From: Mariniflexile sp. AS56 | GTDB lineage: Bacteria > Bacteroidota > Bacteroidia > Flavobacteriales > Flavobacteriaceae | DNA length: 64,000 nucleotides | Assembly: GCF_030552475.1 (NCBI RefSeq) | Contig: NZ_JAUPED010000001.1 | Coordinates: 186,001 to 250,000, forward strand | Direction of reading: 5' to 3' | Shown here: positions 1-9,016 of the stretch, piece after piece | Layout of the letters: each line of letters begins with the position of its first letter | Position numbering within the stretch: the first letter of the stretch is position 1 | Notes under the pieces: generated by a model | Told to the model about the DNA's origin: nothing | Database searches by the model: none | The model's input: only the letters and a program-made list of their open reading frames with translations | Position numbers and translations under genes: made by a program

Positions 1-144
1 CGGATACGTTCCAGCTAATACGTGTTCAACGCTTTTAGGGTCGTAGCAATCTTCAACACTTGGTGTTGGTCCATTACTTTCGGCTGTTCCTAAGATAACA
101 GCTCTTAACCTCGCGGTTTCGTTATTTATATTCAGTTTTAGCAT
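1..144 (-). CDS. Amidinotransferase/DDAH-family protein, 5' end only
   Basis: This is a partial gene of 48 codons, starting at ATG 142-144 and running off the left edge of the window. The visible N-terminus (MLKLNINNETARLRAVILG, then SNGPTPSVEDCYDPKS and HVLAGTYP) resembles the flavobacterial amidinotransferase / dimethylarginine dimethylaminohydrolase-like proteins that often sit next to gltA. Those enzymes act on guanidino groups of arginine derivatives. The catalytic Cys/His part lies outside the window, so the activity cannot be checked. It follows gltA on the same strand, separated by a terminator, so it probably has its own promoter. The family call rests on N-terminal similarity and synteny only. 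Confidence 0.7.
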   Translation of the reverse strand, partial: MLKLNINNETARLRAVILGTAESNGPTPSVEDCYDPKSVEHVLAGTYP

Positions 145-159
145 AGTGTAAATATAAAA

Positions 160-188
160 AAGCTTCATAATGTTTAGTTATGAAGCTT
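160..188 (-). terminator. Rho-independent terminator after gltA
   Basis: An 11-bp perfect stem (AAGCTTCATAA paired with TTATGAAGCTT) encloses a 7-nt loop. On the minus strand it is followed by a T-rich run (TTTTTATATT). It lies 25 bp past the gltA stop codon and upstream of the next minus-strand gene. Confidence 0.85.
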
Positions 189-212
189 CGTTTATTTTAC
201 ACTAAAAGAATA

Positions 213-1499
213 TTATCTTTTTTCTATCTCTACAAAAGACCTTAAAGTTGCACCAGTATATACTTGTCTTGGTCTTCCAATAGGCTCTTTGCGTAAACGC
301 ATTTCACGCCACTGTGCGATCCAACCTGGTAAACGACCTAAGGCGAACATTACGGTAAACATATCGGTTGGGATGCCCATACCTCTGTAAATAATACCAG
401 AGTAGAAATCTACGTTAGGGTATAATTTTCTATCTACAAAGTATTTATCTTCTAAAGCTTCTTTCTCAAGACCTTTAGCGATATCTAAAATAGGATCTTC
501 AACACCTAGGTTTCCTAATACTTCATCTGCAGCTTTCTTAATGATTTTAGCACGCGGATCGAAGTTTTTATATACACGATGACCAAAGCCCATTAAACGG
601 AATGGATCATTCTTGTCTTTAGCTTTCGCCATGTATTTTTTAGTATCTCCACCATCTTCCTTAATAGCTTCCAACATTTCTAACACTGCTTGGTTAGCAC
701 CACCATGAAGTGGCCCCCAAAGTGCCGAAATACCAGCCGAAATAGAAGCGAATAAACCAGCGTGAGATGAACCTACAATTCTAACTGTAGATGTTGAACA
801 GTTTTGTTCATGATCTGCATGTAAAATTAAAAGTTTATCTAAAGCATCTACTAATATTTTATTTTGAACATACTCGCTGTTAGGCTGTCTGAACATCATT
901 TTTAAGATATTTTCTACATATCCTAAATTTTTATCACCGTAATCTAATGGTAAACCTTCTTTTTTACGAAGAGTCCAAGCTACCAATACTGGAAATTTAC
1001 CTAATAAGCGCACTACCGATTTGTACATATCCTCTTCGGAATCTACATTTACTGAAGATGGGTTAAATGCTGTTAAAGCACTTGTTAATGAAGAAATAAC
1101 CCCCATTGGGTGAGCCGATTTTGGAAATGCATCTAAAATCTTCTTAATATCTTCATCTACTACAGATTGCGCTTTAATATCATTATGAAACTTTTCGTTT
1201 TGCTCCTTTGTTGGAAGCTCTCCAAAAATTAAAAGATATGCTACCTCTAAAAAATCAGCTTTTTCAGCTAATTCTTCAATAGAATATCCTCTATACCTTA
1301 AAATACCTTTTTCACCATCTAAAAACGTAATAGCACTTTCACAAGATCCTGTGTTTTTAAACCCTGGATCTATAGTAATCACACCTTTTGATGCGTTTCT
1401 AAAACTAGAAATATCAATTGCTAATTCGTTTTCCGTTCCTTCTATTACGGGAAGTTCTATTTTATTTCCGTTAATTTCAATGGTAGCAGTATTCGCCAT
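213..1499 (-). CDS. gltA: Citrate synthase
   Basis: The product condenses oxaloacetate and acetyl-CoA to citrate, the entry step of the TCA cycle, in the cytoplasm. The 428-residue length fits the hexameric bacterial (type II) enzymes. The three catalytic residues are in their expected motifs: His265 in WGPLHGGANQ, His307 in GFGHRVY and Asp364 in VDFYSGIIYRG. The N-terminal beta-rich extension of Gram-negative enzymes is present. The start MANTATIEING is the first in-frame ATG and leaves a 174-bp gap to eno. The gene is on the same strand as eno, but the eno terminator at 1629-1651 lies between them, so it is likely transcribed on its own. Confidence 0.97.
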   Translation of the reverse strand: MANTATIEINGNKIELPVIEGTENELAIDISSFRNASKGVITIDPGFKNTGSCESAITFLDGEKGILRYRGYSIEELAEKADFLEVAYLLIFGELPTKEQNEKFHNDIKAQSVVDEDIKKILDAFPKSAHPMGVISSLTSALTAFNPSSVNVDSEEDMYKSVVRLLGKFPVLVAWTLRKKEGLPLDYGDKNLGYVENILKMMFRQPNSEYVQNKILVDALDKLLILHADHEQNCSTSTVRIVGSSHAGLFASISAGISALWGPLHGGANQAVLEMLEAIKEDGGDTKKYMAKAKDKNDPFRLMGFGHRVYKNFDPRAKIIKKAADEVLGNLGVEDPILDIAKGLEKEALEDKYFVDRKLYPNVDFYSGIIYRGMGIPTDMFTVMFALGRLPGWIAQWREMRLRKEPIGRPRQVYTGATLRSFVEIEKR

Positions 1500-1616
1500 A
1501 TGTTTGAATAATTTTTTTAATTCTTAAATTGGATTGCTAATTTACAAAATATCTCCTTAGGAATATAAGTGTTGAAAGCAAAGATTTAATCATTTAACAA
1601 ATTATTTGAAATTAAT

Positions 1617-1651
1617 GCAAAAAAAAAAGCGATTATTAAAATAATAACCGC
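1617..1651 (-). terminator. Rho-independent terminator after eno
   Basis: On the minus strand the stem GCGGTTATT pairs with AATAATCGC through one G-U pair and is followed by a run of T residues, seen as the A-tract at 1617-1628 on the plus strand. It starts about 20 bp beyond the eno stop codon. Confidence 0.85.
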
Positions 1652-1673
1652 TTTTTTATAAAAATTTATTTTC

Positions 1674-2972
<1,299 letters not shown>

Positions 2973-2994
2973 TTATTTTAAACTTTTAATATTT

Positions 2995-3002
2995 CAAATT
3001 TA
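2995..3002 (-). promoter_or_regulatory. Probable -7 promoter element of eno
   Basis: TAAATTTG on the minus strand matches the Bacteroidota -7 consensus TAnnTTTG exactly. It ends 28 bp before the eno ATG, which leaves room for a short leader. No clear TTG -33 element is seen at the usual spacing, so the assignment rests on the -7 box and its position. Confidence 0.55.
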
Positions 3003-3103
3003 CGTTTAAATCTGCTTTCTTTTAAGATGTTCTTAAATAATTATTGAAAAAAGCTCCTATAACGTTTTAGTTACATAGTCTCTATAAAAACAGCTTTTTC
3101 TTT

Positions 3104-3194
3104 GGCGTTACCACAAGGGTCGGGCTTTACGCTGCAAGTCCTCGCTCCCCAAAACGTTGGGGCGCTGTGGGCTTTTCGCTTCAATCCCTAACGC
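3104..3194 (-). repeat. Dispersed structured intergenic repeat, copy A
   Basis: Read on the minus strand, this 91-bp element begins GCGTTAGGGATTGAAGCG and ends with AGCGTAAAGCCCGACCC followed by a short hairpin and AACGCC. The same two ends occur at 39594-39682 and 60467-60616. Its middle holds a different hairpin (CCCCAA, loop CGTT, TTGGGG). It occupies the gap between carA and eno, together with the carA terminator and the eno promoter. No ORF is present in this 332-bp gap. Confidence 0.7.
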
Positions 3195-3259
3195 GGGTAT
3201 ATAGCTATGATAAGTCGCATCACTCCATTTACCACCTTCAATAAAGAACTATAAAACAA

Positions 3260-3291
3260 AAACCTCACAAGTTTTAAAGCCTGTGAGGTTT
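3260..3291 (-). terminator. Terminator-like hairpin after carA
   Basis: A 10-bp perfect stem (AAACCTCACA with TGTGAGGTTT) has a 12-nt loop and begins 7 bp past the carA stop. On the minus strand it is followed by a short TTTGTTTTATAG tract. The stem resembles the plus-strand terminator at 37997-38022. Confidence 0.7.
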
Positions 3292-3298
3292 AAATTCA

Positions 3299-4411
3299 CT
3301 ATTGTTTTTTTATGTTTTCAATAAATTGATCAAACAAATATGATGAGTCATGTGGCCCAGGGCTTGCTTCCGGATGGTATTGTACAGAAAAACAATTTTT
3401 GCTCTTCATAGCCAATCCTGCAACCGTATGGTCATTTAAATGCACATGCGATATTAATAAATCTGGGTGCGCTTCAGCCTCTTCTCTATTCACAGCAAAA
3501 CCATGATTTTGAGAGGTGATTTCGCCTTTACCCGTATTTATATTTTTAACTGGATGATTAATTCCGCGGTGACCATTATGCATCTTGTAGGTAGAAACGC
3601 CATTTGCCAAAGCAATTACTTGGTGTCCTAAACAGATACCGAATAATGGTAAATCTCTTTTAATAATTTCTTTTGCTAAAGCTTGTGCCTCTACTAAAGG
3701 TTCTGGATCTCCAGGGCCGTTAGATAAGAAATAGCCATCTGGTTTAAAAGCTTCCAAATCTTCAAACTTAGCGTTATAAGGGAATACTTTTATGTAAGCA
3801 TCTCTTTTTGCTATGTTTCTAAGAATGTTCTTTTTAATACCAATGTCTAAAGCAGCAATTCTATATGTTGCGCTTTCATCCCCATAATAATAAGGTTCTT
3901 TAGTAGACACTTGTGATGCCAACTCTAAACCATTCATATCAGGAACTTCTGCTAACTGCTTTTTAAGACCTTCAATATTATCTACCTCTGTAGAAATAAC
4001 AGCATTCATAGCACCATTGTCTCTAATATAGCTAACTAAAGCTCTAGTATCAACGTCTGAAATTGCTAATAAGTTGTTGGCCTCTAAAAAGCTTTCTAAA
4101 GAACCATCGGCTGCTTCACGTGAATAGTCATAACTGAAGTTTTTACAAATCAAACCTGCAATTTTCACAGAATCCGATTCAATTTCTTCATTATTAATCC
4201 CGTAATTACCGATATGAGCATTGGTCGTAACCATTAACTGACCGTAATAAGATGGATCAGTAAAAATTTCTTGGTAACCAGTCATTCCGGTATTAAAACA
4301 TACCTCACCAAATGCGGTTCCTTGTTTATTTCCTACTGCTTTCCCGTAAAAAATAGTGCCATCTGCTAAAAGTATTATGGCTTCTTGTCTTTTTTGATAT
4401 TTCATGTTCAC
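3299..4411 (-). CDS. carA: Carbamoyl-phosphate synthase small (glutaminase) subunit
   Basis: The product hydrolyses glutamine and passes ammonia to the CarB subunit to make carbamoyl phosphate for pyrimidine and arginine synthesis. The N-terminal CarA domain is followed by a class I glutamine amidotransferase domain. The catalytic triad is Cys260 (FGICLGHQV), His346 and Glu348 (QYHPEASPGP), and the oxyanion-hole motif is GPGDP at 232-236. Length is 370 residues, normal for the family. A second start two codons downstream (MKYQKRQEAI) is equally plausible. carB is not in the window. The gene lies downstream of the ribosomal cluster, as in other flavobacteria, but with an extra gene between it and rplQ. 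Confidence 0.96.
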   Translation of the reverse strand: MNMKYQKRQEAIILLADGTIFYGKAVGNKQGTAFGEVCFNTGMTGYQEIFTDPSYYGQLMVTTNAHIGNYGINNEEIESDSVKIAGLICKNFSYDYSREAADGSLESFLEANNLLAISDVDTRALVSYIRDNGAMNAVISTEVDNIEGLKKQLAEVPDMNGLELASQVSTKEPYYYGDESATYRIAALDIGIKKNILRNIAKRDAYIKVFPYNAKFEDLEAFKPDGYFLSNGPGDPEPLVEAQALAKEIIKRDLPLFGICLGHQVIALANGVSTYKMHNGHRGINHPVKNINTGKGEITSQNHGFAVNREEAEAHPDLLISHVHLNDHTVAGLAMKSKNCFSVQYHPEASPGPHDSSYLFDQFIENIKKQ

Positions 4412-4433
4412 TAAAAAAGTTTTGCAAAAATGC

Positions 4434-4473
4434 TAAAAAAAAAGGGTAAACTAAAATAGTTTCCCCTTTTTTT
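4434..4473 (-). terminator. Terminator after the orphan secreted-protein gene
   Basis: An imperfect stem, GGGTAAACT with AGTTTCCCC around AAAAT, is flanked by an A-tract and a T-tract, so it could work in both directions. It follows the minus-strand gene at 4480-5133. Its core TAAACTAAAATAGTT is identical to that of the rplQ terminator at 5181-5217. Confidence 0.8.
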
Positions 4474-4479
4474 ATAAAT

Positions 4480-5133
4480 TCATTTATTTAATTGCGTATC
4501 AAAGTATTGGAGAATTTTTATTACATCACCTTCCTTAGTATACGACAACTTATTATTTTTTACATGTTTTAAAACCAATGGTTTTATTGACCCCATTACC
4601 TCTAAAACATGCTTTTTGTTTAGATTTAACTTCACCATATCACCATTTTTATAAATATGATACTTATACTCAATTTTATATTTACCAGGACCAATTATAG
4701 TATTCGTTATTTTATGCAACTCAGGCTCTGTTTTTAAAATAAATTGTTTCAACAACACGAAATCGTGGCTACTACTGGTGTAAATACTTTCATAAAATAT
4801 TTTTTTTAAAGTAACAAAATTTCTATTTTGAATTTTAATTTTAAATACATTTTCAAATATAAAAATAGAATCTTTTGAAATTTTAGAAGCAAACTTACCC
4901 GTTTTTAAGTCGAAATTTATATTTTCCACATCAAGTATTCGTTGATCACTGCAATAAACCCTTGCTCTATTATTCCAATCTTCAAACAAAAAAGTACTAC
5001 CTTCAACTACATCACCCTTATTCAAATTTGAATCGATAGAACCTCCTCCAGAAACCGAAGTATAGTTAACATAGGTTTGAGCTTTTAGAGAAAAACTAAT
5101 AAAAATTAATAATGCAGCGATATTTTTTTTCAT
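4480..5133 (-). CDS. Secreted protein of unknown function
   Basis: The 217-residue product begins with a clear signal peptide (MKKNIAALLIFISFSLKAQ), with cleavage probably after the Ala-Gln region, so it should reach the periplasm or beyond. No lipobox cysteine is present. The rest is Lys/Asn/Ile-rich, with alternating beta-like segments and a C-terminal basic helix-like stretch around LNLNKKHVLEVMGSIKP. I do not recognise a family. The gene interrupts the usual rplQ-carA neighbourhood, is flanked by near-duplicate terminators and is more AT-rich than the ribosomal genes beside it. All three suggest a late arrival. No promoter is clear. Confidence 0.8.
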   Translation of the reverse strand: MKKNIAALLIFISFSLKAQTYVNYTSVSGGGSIDSNLNKGDVVEGSTFLFEDWNNRARVYCSDQRILDVENINFDLKTGKFASKISKDSIFIFENVFKIKIQNRNFVTLKKIFYESIYTSSSHDFVLLKQFILKTEPELHKITNTIIGPGKYKIEYKYHIYKNGDMVKLNLNKKHVLEVMGSIKPLVLKHVKNNKLSYTKEGDVIKILQYFDTQLNK

Positions 5134-5180
5134 GTCAGAATAAATTTGAATACTTAACGTAAAATTACCACAAATTATAC

Positions 5181-5217
5181 CTAAAAAAAAAAGGATAAAC
5201 TAAAATAGTTCATCCTT
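5181..5217 (-). terminator. Terminator of the alpha operon (after rplQ)
   Basis: The stem AAGGAT-AACTA pairs with TAGTT-ATCCTT around a 3-nt loop, with one unpaired position on each side. A long A-run at 5183-5192 becomes the U-tract on the minus strand. It begins about 25 bp past the rplQ stop and ends the long ribosomal protein transcript. Confidence 0.85.
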
Positions 5218-5241
5218 TATATTTTAAATGCTTATTAACAT

Positions 5242-5715
5242 TTATTCTTCTTCTTCTTTTGTTGCCTTAGGTTCAACAGCTGGAGCGTCTGCAGGTTTTG
5301 AACCTCTTCTGCTTCTTCTTGTTGTTTTCTTCTCTGCTTTACCTGCATTATAAATCTCGTTGTAATCAACAAGTTCTATCATTGCCATATCAGCATTATC
5401 ACCTAAACGATTACCAAGTTTAATAATTCTTGTGTAACCACCTGGACGATCTGCAACCTTTGCTGCAACATCTCTAAATAGTTCTGCTACTGCATCTTTT
5501 TGTCTTAAGTTAGCCATAACAATACGTCTGTTATGAGTAGTATCTTCTTTAGACTTAGTAATCATAGGTTCAACGAATTGTTTTAAAGCTTTTGCTTTAG
5601 CAACAGTCGTGTTAATACGCTTGTGTTCTATTAATGAACAAGCCATATTCGCTAACATAGATTTTCTATGAGCAGTTTTTCTACCTAAATGATTTATTTT
5701 TTTTCCGTGTCTCAT
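5242..5715 (-). CDS. rplQ: 50S ribosomal protein L17
   Basis: bL17 lies near the peptide exit region of the large subunit. The conserved core is at residues 1-117 ([17 protein letters not shown], then [14 protein letters not shown] and RPGGYTRI). At 157 residues it is longer than the roughly 120-residue proteobacterial form because of a charged C-terminal tail ([13 protein letters not shown] and an EEEE end), an extension common in Bacteroidota. It is the last gene of the alpha cluster, 135 bp after rpoA, and is followed by a terminator. That gap contains a small GCAATT/AATTGC hairpin near 5795-5810. Confidence 0.97.
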   Translation of the reverse strand: MRHGKKINHLGRKTAHRKSMLANMACSLIEHKRINTTVAKAKALKQFVEPMITKSKEDTTHNRRIVMANLRQKDAVAELFRDVAAKVADRPGGYTRIIKLGNRLGDNADMAMIELVDYNEIYNAGKAEKKTTRRSRRGSKPADAPAVEPKATKEEEE

Positions 5716-5850
5716 GACATTTTGGTTGTCATCATCTTGCTTCTAAACCTCTTTTTAAGGGAGCAAACTATGATGGATTAATAATTTATGAATTGCAATT
5801 ATCGAATTGCCATTTTTATTATAAAACAGCAATTCGTTAACCTAAATTCT

Positions 5851-6843
5851 CTAGTCTTTATCTAATTTGTACTTACTTAGATCCATTCCGAAATTTAAAC
5901 CTTTAACGTTTACTAGTTCTTCTAGCTCAGTTAACGACTTTTTACCAAAGTTTCTGAATTTCATTAAGTCATTTTTATTGAAAGATACTAAGTCACCTAA
6001 AGTATCAACTTCTGCAGCTTTTAAACAGTTAAGTGCACGTACAGATAAATCCATATCGATTAACTTAGTTTTAAGCAACTGTCTCATGTGAAGAGATTCT
6101 TCATCATAAGTTTCAGTTTGTGCTATTTCATCAGCTTCTAACGTGATACGCTCATCAGAGAATAACATGAAATGATGAATTAATGTTTTAGCAGCTTCTG
6201 TTAATGCATCTTGAGGTGTTATAGAACCATCTGTAATGATTTCGAAAACTAATTTTTCATAATCAGTTTTTTGTTCAACACGATAGTTTTCAATGCTATA
6301 TTTAACGTTTTTTATTGGCGTGTAAATAGAATCTGTAAAAATAGTACCTATTGGTGCAGCAGCCTTTTTATTTTCTTCTGCAGGCACATATCCTCTACCT
6401 TTTTCTATTGTAATTTCCATATTGAAATTTACTTTAGGATCTAAGTTACAGATTACTAATTCTGTATTCAATACTTGGAAACCTGAAATAAACTTTTGGA
6501 AATCACCAGCTGTAATTTGTTCTTGACCAGATATAGAAATAGAGATAGACTCATTATCGATATCTTCAATTTGTCTTTTAAAACGTGCTTGTTTTAAGTT
6601 CAAAATGATTTCAGTAACATCTTCAACCACTCCAGCTATTGCTGAAAATTCATGATCTACACCTTCAATTCTAACTGATGTAATAGCGAAGCCCTCTAAA
6701 GAAGAAAGTAAAACTCTTCTTAATGCATTCCCTACTGTTAAACCATAACCAGGTTCTAAAGGTCTGAATTCGAATTTACCTTCGAAATCAGTAGAATCAA
6801 TCATGATTACTTTATCTGGTTTTTGGAAATTAAATACTGCCAT
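5851..6843 (-). CDS. rpoA: RNA polymerase alpha subunit
   Basis: The product nucleates assembly of the core RNA polymerase and contacts regulators and upstream DNA. The N-terminal domain (about 1-235) carries the signatures [20 protein letters not shown] and ITAGDF. After a linker, the C-terminal domain (about 255-325) shows the helix-hairpin-helix region around [15 protein letters not shown] and [15 protein letters not shown]. The 330-residue length is normal. It lies 94 bp after rpsD and upstream of rplQ in the alpha cluster. Confidence 0.98.
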   Translation of the reverse strand: MAVFNFQKPDKVIMIDSTDFEGKFEFRPLEPGYGLTVGNALRRVLLSSLEGFAITSVRIEGVDHEFSAIAGVVEDVTEIILNLKQARFKRQIEDIDNESISISISGQEQITAGDFQKFISGFQVLNTELVICNLDPKVNFNMEITIEKGRGYVPAEENKKAAAPIGTIFTDSIYTPIKNVKYSIENYRVEQKTDYEKLVFEIITDGSITPQDALTEAAKTLIHHFMLFSDERITLEADEIAQTETYDEESLHMRQLLKTKLIDMDLSVRALNCLKAAEVDTLGDLVSFNKNDLMKFRNFGKKSLTELEELVNVKGLNFGMDLSKYKLDKD

Positions 6844-6937
6844 GTTTTTCTTCGTTTTAATTGTTATTTAGTTGCGCGGTTAAAAGTTTGAAGAAGTCTA
6901 ATAAACCCTTTGGCTAAATACCAATATGATTAATTTA

Positions 6938-7543
6938 TTATTTTGAATATAATTCGACGATAAATTGCTCGTTTATGTTTTCTGGAATTTGGATTCTAGC
7001 AGGAACAGAAACATAAGTTCCTAATTTCGTGTCATCATTCCAAGTAATCCACTCATAAACTTTACTTGAATTCGCTAAAGAACTAGCGATTGCTTCAAGT
7101 GATTTAGATTTTTCTCTAACTGCAACTACATCTCCAGCTTTCAATTGGTAAGAAGGAATATTAACCAACTCGCCATTTACTGTAATGTGTCTGTGAGATA
7201 CTAATTGTCTAGCACCACTTCTAGATGGAGAAATCCCCATTCTAAATACTACGTTGTCTAATCTAGACTCACATAATTGTAGTAAAACTTCACCAGTAAT
7301 TCCTTGTGCAGCTCTAGCTTTTTTAAATAAACCTCTAAATTGACGCTCTAAAATACCATAAGTATATTTAGCTTTTTGTTTCTCCATTAACTGGATTGCG
7401 TATTCAGATTTTTTTCCACGACGTCTTGCGTTACCGTGTTGACCTGGAGGGTAATTTCTTTTTTCAAAAGATTTATCTTCTCCGAAAATAGCTTCACCAA
7501 ATTTTCGAGCTATTTTTGTTTTAGGACCAGTATATCTTGCCAT
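6938..7543 (-). CDS. rpsD: 30S ribosomal protein S4
   Basis: uS4 is a primary 16S rRNA binder and early assembly factor. The sequence opens [17 protein letters not shown] and has the S4 RNA-binding domain around residues 93-155 ([13 protein letters not shown], then [13 protein letters not shown]). At 201 residues it is full length. In the E. coli alpha operon S4 is the translational repressor. Here a terminator and a new promoter separate rpsD from rpsK, so rpsD-rpoA-rplQ can be transcribed apart from the upstream ribosomal genes. Confidence 0.98.
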   Translation of the reverse strand: MARYTGPKTKIARKFGEAIFGEDKSFEKRNYPPGQHGNARRRGKKSEYAIQLMEKQKAKYTYGILERQFRGLFKKARAAQGITGEVLLQLCESRLDNVVFRMGISPSRSGARQLVSHRHITVNGELVNIPSYQLKAGDVVAVREKSKSLEAIASSLANSSKVYEWITWNDDTKLGTYVSVPARIQIPENINEQFIVELYSK

Positions 7544-7649
7544 TTTAAATTGTTTTTTAAAGAGTGATTATGAATTAAGGTCTTAATCTTATCCTTCGAT
7601 AATCGTTGATCTCTTGGTTGATACTTGTTAATTATTTTTTTTCAGTTTG

Positions 7650-7677
7650 CAAATTTACACAAAAAATTTAATATCAA
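7650..7677 (-). promoter_or_regulatory. Promoter of rpsD-rpoA-rplQ
   Basis: On the minus strand TTG (7675-7677) is followed by 17 nt and TAAATTTG (7650-7657), a full match to the Bacteroidota pattern. It lies about 107 bp before the rpsD ATG. The -33 TTG overlaps the downstream arm of the rpsK terminator hairpin, so terminator and promoter share DNA. Confidence 0.75.
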
Positions 7678-7707
7678 CTATTTATAACAGCTGATATTAA
7701 ATTTTTT
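7659..7707 (-). terminator. Terminator after rpsK, possibly bidirectional
   Basis: The arms AATTTAATATCA (7665-7676) and TGATATTAAATT (7692-7703) form a 12-bp stem with a 15-nt interior. An A-run on one side and a T-run on the other give a U-tract on either strand. It sits 24 bp past the rpsK stop. Confidence 0.75.
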
Positions 7708-7726
7708 AAATAAGATTGTATGTAAA

Positions 7727-8119
7727 TTATACTCTTCTACGCTTTGGAGGACGACATCCATTATGTGGAAGTGGAGTAACATCGATAATCTCTGTTACTT
7801 CGATACCAGCATTATGAATAGAACGGATAGCAGATTCTCTACCATTTCCAGGTCCTTTAACGTATACCTTTACTTTCTTTAATCCAGCTTCTGATGCAAC
7901 ACCTGCAGCATCCTCAGCAGCTAATTGAGCAGCGTAAGGTGTATTTTTCTTAGAACCTCTAAATCCCATTTTACCAGCAGAAGACCAAGAAATAACGTCT
8001 CCTTTTTTGTTAGTAAGTGAAATAATGATGTTATTAAAAGAAGCAGTAACGTGCGCTTCCCCAACAGATTCTACAATAACTTTACGTTTTTTTGTACTCT
8101 TTGTATTTGTTTTTGCCAT
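7727..8119 (-). CDS. rpsK: 30S ribosomal protein S11
   Basis: uS11 lines the platform of the small subunit near the mRNA exit. The family motifs are present: [20 protein letters not shown] near the N-terminus, [19 protein letters not shown] centrally and the basic C-terminus [11 protein letters not shown]. At 130 residues it is a normal length. It follows rpsM by 100 bp and is followed by a terminator. Confidence 0.98.
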   Translation of the reverse strand: MAKTNTKSTKKRKVIVESVGEAHVTASFNNIIISLTNKKGDVISWSSAGKMGFRGSKKNTPYAAQLAAEDAAGVASEAGLKKVKVYVKGPGNGRESAIRSIHNAGIEVTEIIDVTPLPHNGCRPPKRRRV

Positions 8120-8219
8120 TGTTAATAGTTTTCAGTAATAGTTGATAGTCGCTAGAATCCTAAACCTTTTATAATTTCAAACAGATTCCTTCCAACGTCT
8201 AAACACTAAAGACTAATTG

Positions 8220-8594
8220 TTATTTAGTTGCTTTCTTCTTGTTAGCAACAGTTTTTCTTCTACCTTTTCTAGTTCTAGAGTTGTTTTTAGTACGTTGCCC
8301 TCTTAACGGAAGACCCGATCTATGACGAATTCCTCTGTAACATCCAATATCCATTAAACGTTTAATGTTCAATTGGATTTCAGAACGTAATTCACCTTCG
8401 ATAGTAAAAGTACCAACAGCTTCACGAATACCACTAATCTGGTCGTCGTTCCAATCTTGAACTTTAATACTTTCATCAACATTAGCTTCTGCTAATATTT
8501 CCTTAGCTCTACTTCTACCTACACCATAGATGTATGTTAAAGCGATAACTCCTCTTTTGTTTTTTGGTATGTCTACACCTGCAATTCTTGCCAT
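8220..8594 (-). CDS. rpsM: 30S ribosomal protein S13
   Basis: uS13 sits in the head of the small subunit and bridges to the large subunit and P-site tRNA. The start [19 protein letters not shown] and the C-terminal [20 protein letters not shown] are characteristic. It has 124 residues, the usual length, with a lysine-rich tail. The rpmJ stop lies only 2 bp upstream of the rpsM ATG, so the two are translated from one transcript. Confidence 0.98.
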   Translation of the reverse strand: MARIAGVDIPKNKRGVIALTYIYGVGRSRAKEILAEANVDESIKVQDWNDDQISGIREAVGTFTIEGELRSEIQLNIKRLMDIGCYRGIRHRSGLPLRGQRTKNNSRTRKGRRKTVANKKKATK

Positions 8595-8596
8595 AA

Positions 8597-8713
8597 TTAC
8601 CCTTGTCTTTGTTTAAATCTAGGATTCTTTTTGTTTATCACGTAAAGTCTACCTTTTCTTCGCACGATTATACAATCTGCACTTCTTTTTTTAACTGATG
8701 CTCTTACTTTCAT
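8597..8713 (-). CDS. rpmJ: 50S ribosomal protein L36 (zinc-free form)
   Basis: This 38-residue gene reads [20 protein letters not shown] and ends NPRFKQRQG. It has the L36 core ([15 protein letters not shown]) but only one cysteine, at position 14. The Cys and His residues that bind zinc in the common form are replaced (Asn-Lys-Lys and Arg-Phe in the C-terminal half). It is therefore a C-minus, zinc-independent L36. It sits between infA and rpsM, the standard place. Confidence 0.95.
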   Translation of the reverse strand: MKVRASVKKRSADCIIVRRKGRLYVINKKNPRFKQRQG

Positions 8714-8716
8714 AAT

Positions 8717-8744
8717 TTACAATTTACGACTTACGATTTACGAT
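8717..8744. repeat. Four tandem 7-bp units upstream of rpmJ
   Basis: Four 7-mers in a row read TTACAAT, TTACGAC, TTACGAT, TTACGAT. They lie between infA and rpmJ, right at the rpmJ start. Similar TTACGAT strings recur near 62871-62890. The function is unknown. It may be only slippage-prone AT-rich spacer. Confidence 0.5.
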
Positions 8745-8791
8745 TGTTTCAAATGTATCATTCAAAAATCGTATTTCATAATTCTAAATAC

Positions 8792-9007
8792 TTAATATCT
8801 GTATGTTATTCTGGCCTTAGATAAATCATAAGGACTCATTTCCAATTTCACCTTATCTCCTGGTAACAACTTAATGTAATGCATACGCATCTTACCTGAA
8901 ATATGTGCTGTCACAATGTGACCATTCTCTAATTCAACACGAAACATAGCATTTGATAATGCTTCTATAATCGTTCCGTCTTGTTCTATTGCTGCTTGTT
9001 TTGCCAT
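8792..9007 (-). CDS. infA: Translation initiation factor IF-1
   Basis: IF-1 binds the A site of the 30S subunit during initiation. The 71 residues form a single S1/OB-fold domain, with the signatures [33 protein letters not shown] and the ending KARITYRY. Length and sequence are typical. It starts 9 bp after the secY stop, so the two are co-transcribed. Confidence 0.98.
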   Translation of the reverse strand: MAKQAAIEQDGTIIEALSNAMFRVELENGHIVTAHISGKMRMHYIKLLPGDKVKLEMSPYDLSKARITYRY

Positions 9008-9016
9008 CGTATAATA

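Noticed and set aside
1520-1560. A promoter for gltA at TATTTTG upstream of the start
   Set aside because: The box is one base short of TAnnTTTG and the nearest TTG is 27 bp away, outside the usual spacing.
7544-7726. A small RNA gene in the rpsK-rpsD gap
   Set aside because: The terminator hairpin and the promoter of rpsD explain the structure seen there.
8717-8744. A CRISPR-like or iteron array in the 7-bp tandem units
   Set aside because: Only four short units without spacers, in the middle of a ribosomal operon; too short for either.
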